From positions 1-36,106 of the forward strand of contig JAHBMJ010001056.1 of assembly GCA_018398765.1 (NCBI GenBank): a DNA stretch of 36,106 nucleotides, written 5' to 3'. This document shows, piece by piece, positions 33,703-36,106 of this stretch (within the stretch, counting starts at the first letter, position 1; every line of letters begins with the position of its first letter). Both the position numbers and the translations under genes were made by a program. The DNA is from Chromera velia. Taxonomy: Eukaryota; Sar; Chromeraceae. The notes below the pieces were generated by a model, which saw only the letters and a list, made by a program, of their open reading frames with translations, was not told where the DNA came from and did no database searches.

Positions 33703-34597
33703 TGTATATTACGCAACGGCCTTTGAGATCTAAGCGCGGTCTCAAATCGTCGATTAATTGTGCGCATGCATTTGTATGGATCTGATCATGCTTCCCTTTT
33801 CTGATTGAAAGCTTGCATCACGGTTCAATAAGCGACCTCGCGGTCTTTCACTCACTTCTTCTGACACTCGACCTTGCTCTATGCATTCCTTCAAACGTCT
33901 CACCTCAGATTAGTCTAGGTGTTGCAATGGTTTCTTTCTGTAATTTTCTGTAGACGCCCTACTACACGGACGAGCTAGTGAGTCAATCTCCCTTTTATCA
34001 GAATAGTATCTTGATGTGATCAACAAAGATTGCGTGAGTCTACACCTCTTCTGGTTGCTAGTCTCCCGACCAGCGCCACCTATCATATCATGATAGGTTT
34101 TATAGTACAAATTATATACATATAAAAAAAAAGAGATGAAATTGAATATTTTTTTTAAAAAAATAGTTGGTTAAATTCATTTTTTCCTAGATTTTTTTTA
34201 ATTCTGTCTAAAAACTTTAACTTAGATGAAATATGCATGCATGTTTATTGCATTCTTGAATTATTCCCTTAGTACTAGGGAATTCGCATTCAGGAGTAAA
34301 TTTTTAAGTAATTCTAAGAGTAATAGGAAAAATTTGAATGCCCAATTAGGAATTTAGAAACCCAAATTCCCAATTCGAAGCAATTTAGAATATACCCTGC
34401 AGGTAGCTAGGATTTTGCGGGATTTTAGCCCCGGATTTTAGCGGATTTTACGGGATTTTTGCCATGCAGGATTTTAGCGGATTTAGACGGATTTTGCCCA
34501 GGATTCTGCCGGACTATTTCTCCTAAAACAGGCTGAAATCCTGGCTCTAGGGATTATAAAGACTAAAATCCTGGATCCTAGGATTTTAGAAATAAAT

Positions 34598-34800
34598 GTC
34601 AGGATTTTACGGGATTATACGGAATTATACGGGATTTTAACATAAATAAAAACAGTGAAATAAAAGCTGATCACAATCGATGCTGGTTATCCCTTCTATG
34701 CAGCCTTAAAGTGTATCATTCATCTTTGAGTTTAATTTTATTCATTTCTTTAAAATCCCGTATAATCCCGTAAAATCCCATATAATCCCGTAAAATCCTA
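34598..34800. repeat. Nested palindrome of GGGATTTTA words
   Basis: Arms at 34600-34640 (GGATTTTACGGGATTATACG and onward) and 34752-34800 (the reverse complement, with one extra word) could form a long hairpin with a loop of about 110 bp. It lies inside the larger inverted-repeat element and appears to be a second insertion or a local rearrangement of the same words. Confidence 0.65.
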
Positions 34801-35269
34801 GGAAGAGGCTAGGACTTTAGCTTTCTTTCAGGATTTTAGATTTTAAAATCCTAGGTATAGGGATTATATTTTTAACGTTAAGAGTCCGGCAGCTAGGCGA
34901 CGCACAGTAGTAAAAAAAAAAAAAATAGGCCTTTCCAATTTTTTTTTTTCTTTTTTTCTACGAAAGATTTCCTAGAGCACCTCTAGGAGTACCTAGAGAA
35001 GCACCTTTTAGAAGTACTTTTAAACTAACTTCCTCGCGAACTTATTACTCAACTCAAAGTTTTAAACATCTTTCAACCCTAGTTTCAACCCTAGTTCTAG
35101 TCCTAGTTGTTATTGTACGTTTGTTTCTACTAGTGTCTCTATTAGTGTCTTCACCATTCCATCATCGACTTTGTTGAACAGTGAACACGGACCAACCAAT
35201 CTTTTTCTCCTTGTTCAACTGCACTGTCACCAGACTTTTCTCTCTTCTCTTTGCTGTGTCTGTTAAAAA

Positions 35270-35473
35270 ATGAATGAAGTCTGCGTGTATGGCACTGCAG
35301 GCAGCGACCATCGCAAAAGGGGATTACAGGGACGAAGGCGAGCGGGCAGGCGAAGGGAAAAGGGTGCTCTTTTTTATCCTATACAAAAAGTGACAAGAAG
35401 GATGGATGCATGGATGCAGACAGAAGAGCAGACAGAGGAGAAGTTCTTTGAGTGGCTCTTTGATGATATCTAG
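35270..35473 (+). CDS. Small open frame inside the inverted-repeat element
   Basis: There are 67 codons from ATG to TAG, with a basic middle and an acidic end (EEQTEEKFFEWLFDDI). The sequence here is GC-richer than its surroundings. No known domain is recognised. A CAG before GCAGCGACC inside the frame could also be a splice acceptor, so this may be the remnant of a longer spliced gene or transposon protein. Confidence 0.2.
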   Translation: MNEVCVYGTAGSDHRKRGLQGRRRAGRRREKGALFYPIQKVTRRMDAWMQTEEQTEEKFFEWLFDDI

Positions 35474-36106
35474 GACGATATACATTTCGAAGCTCTAGTC
35501 AAAGCTAGTTTTGGTTAATCCTTTTAAGCGTCTAGTTAAGCGTCTACCAAGCTAAAAGTGAAACTGGGATCCTAGATATGATTCAAACTCTAGTTGAAGC
35601 TAGTCATTTAACCTTTATTTTTTTTTTACATATACAATAAAATTTTAAATTAAAAAAAAAAAAAGAATAGAAGTTTTCAGATTTTTTTTTTTTTTAACAA
35701 TGTGCGTCGCCTAGTCCAGCAGAATCCTGGGTAAAATCCGCCAAAATCCTGGCCAAAATCCCGTAAAATCCACTAAAATGATCCTGGGCTAAAATCCCAC
35801 AAAATCCTGGCTACCTGCAGGGTATATGTAAAAATTTATTTAACGCATGCCGGGGGCGAGTGGGGTGCTTTTTGCCCCCCCCTCTGCATAGGAAACCGGC
35901 GCTTTTCTAGTGACCATGTTTGATTTGATTTCGTAACATAGTGAGGCAAGCCACGGGACCGGCCAATCCCGGGGTGAGCCGAACTAACGCGCACCGCCGC
36001 CGCACGGGACGCCCGCAGCTCAGAGACCAACACATGCACGCAGGCTCATGGAGGCGCCGCCATGCCAGTCTGTATTAGAAGAGAATTAAATAAAATAAAA
36101 ATAAAG

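Larger units (their letters stand above)
34391..35826. mobile_element. 1.4-kb inverted-repeat element
   Basis: The left end TATACCCTGCAGGTAGCTAG (34391 onward) and the right end (35801-35826 in reverse) match at 25 of 26 positions. The similarity continues with small gaps for about 120 bp into the element. The arms are made of repeated GGATTTTA(C/G)GGG-like words. The ends are flanked by TA, compatible with a TA target duplication. A separate inverted-repeat segment (about 34519-34894) interrupts the left arm. Only a 67-codon open frame (35270-35473) is present, so the element is probably non-autonomous. Confidence 0.65.
32868..36106. other. Gene-poor 3' region with repeat-derived elements
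   Basis: After MFAP1 the sequence has an AT-rich stretch (to about 33045) and a moderately GC-rich segment carrying two diverged direct repeats (33047 and 33587). AT-rich DNA follows from 34085, then an inverted-repeat element at 34391-35826. The last part (35830-36040) is GC-rich with no open frame of note. No gene, tRNA or rRNA was recognised. Confidence 0.5.

Noticed and set aside
33910-34110. 66-codon minus-strand open frame
   Set aside because: It has no domain, overlaps a small AT-rich hairpin (CCTATCATATCATGATAGG) and has no splice support.

Overview
This window looks like nuclear DNA of an intron-rich protist. GC-rich genes carry many short GT..AG introns and alternate with AT-rich, gene-poor blocks and many microsatellites. 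A canonical spliceosomal gene (MFAP1) confirms a eukaryote. TGCATGC-type motifs between divergent genes and the overall gene structure would suit an alveolate alga such as a chromerid, but no marker in the window proves the lineage.

Layout: (1) 543-1619 (+) is a secreted alpha/beta-hydrolase-like protein. It is followed, in the same frame after one TAA, by three Cys-rich 66-residue modules (to 2228). (2) 2229-4422 is microsatellite plus AT-rich DNA with no gene. (3) 5238-6068 (-) is a four-helix membrane protein whose C-terminus lies in an exact 192-bp tandem duplication. (4) 6759-9077 (+) is a striking repeat protein: 22 full 18-residue C-x-H-x6-C-x2-C modules followed by an HNH nuclease domain. 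(5) 9936-16763 (-) is a gene of about 12 exons for a Pro/Ser-rich protein of about 1290 residues with a helical core. (6) 17679-19633 (+) is a five-exon gene for a secreted coiled-coil protein of unknown family. (7) 19634-21300 is AT-rich and holds a short inverted-repeat (MITE-like) element. (8) 21301-26112 (-) is a 13-exon aldo/keto reductase with a hydrophobic N-terminal leader. (9) 26891-32867 (+) is a 15-exon MFAP1 orthologue. (10) 32868-36106 has no recognisable gene, but holds diverged direct repeats and a 1.4-kb inverted-repeat element with a nested palindrome.

From 5238 onward the genes alternate strand, giving divergent pairs (6068/6759, 16763/17679, 26112/26891) and convergent pairs (9077/9936, 19633/21301). 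Multi-exon models were rebuilt by hand from splice signals, reading phase and, for the reductase and MFAP1, protein-family conservation. In those two genes all 26 introns begin GTNNG, 14 with C at position +3, and 24 of 26 end GCAG. No operon-like functional linkage between neighbours is apparent. The most unusual items are the zinc-module/HNH protein, the in-frame Cys-rich extension after a stop, the unusual donor consensus, and the repeat-derived elements.
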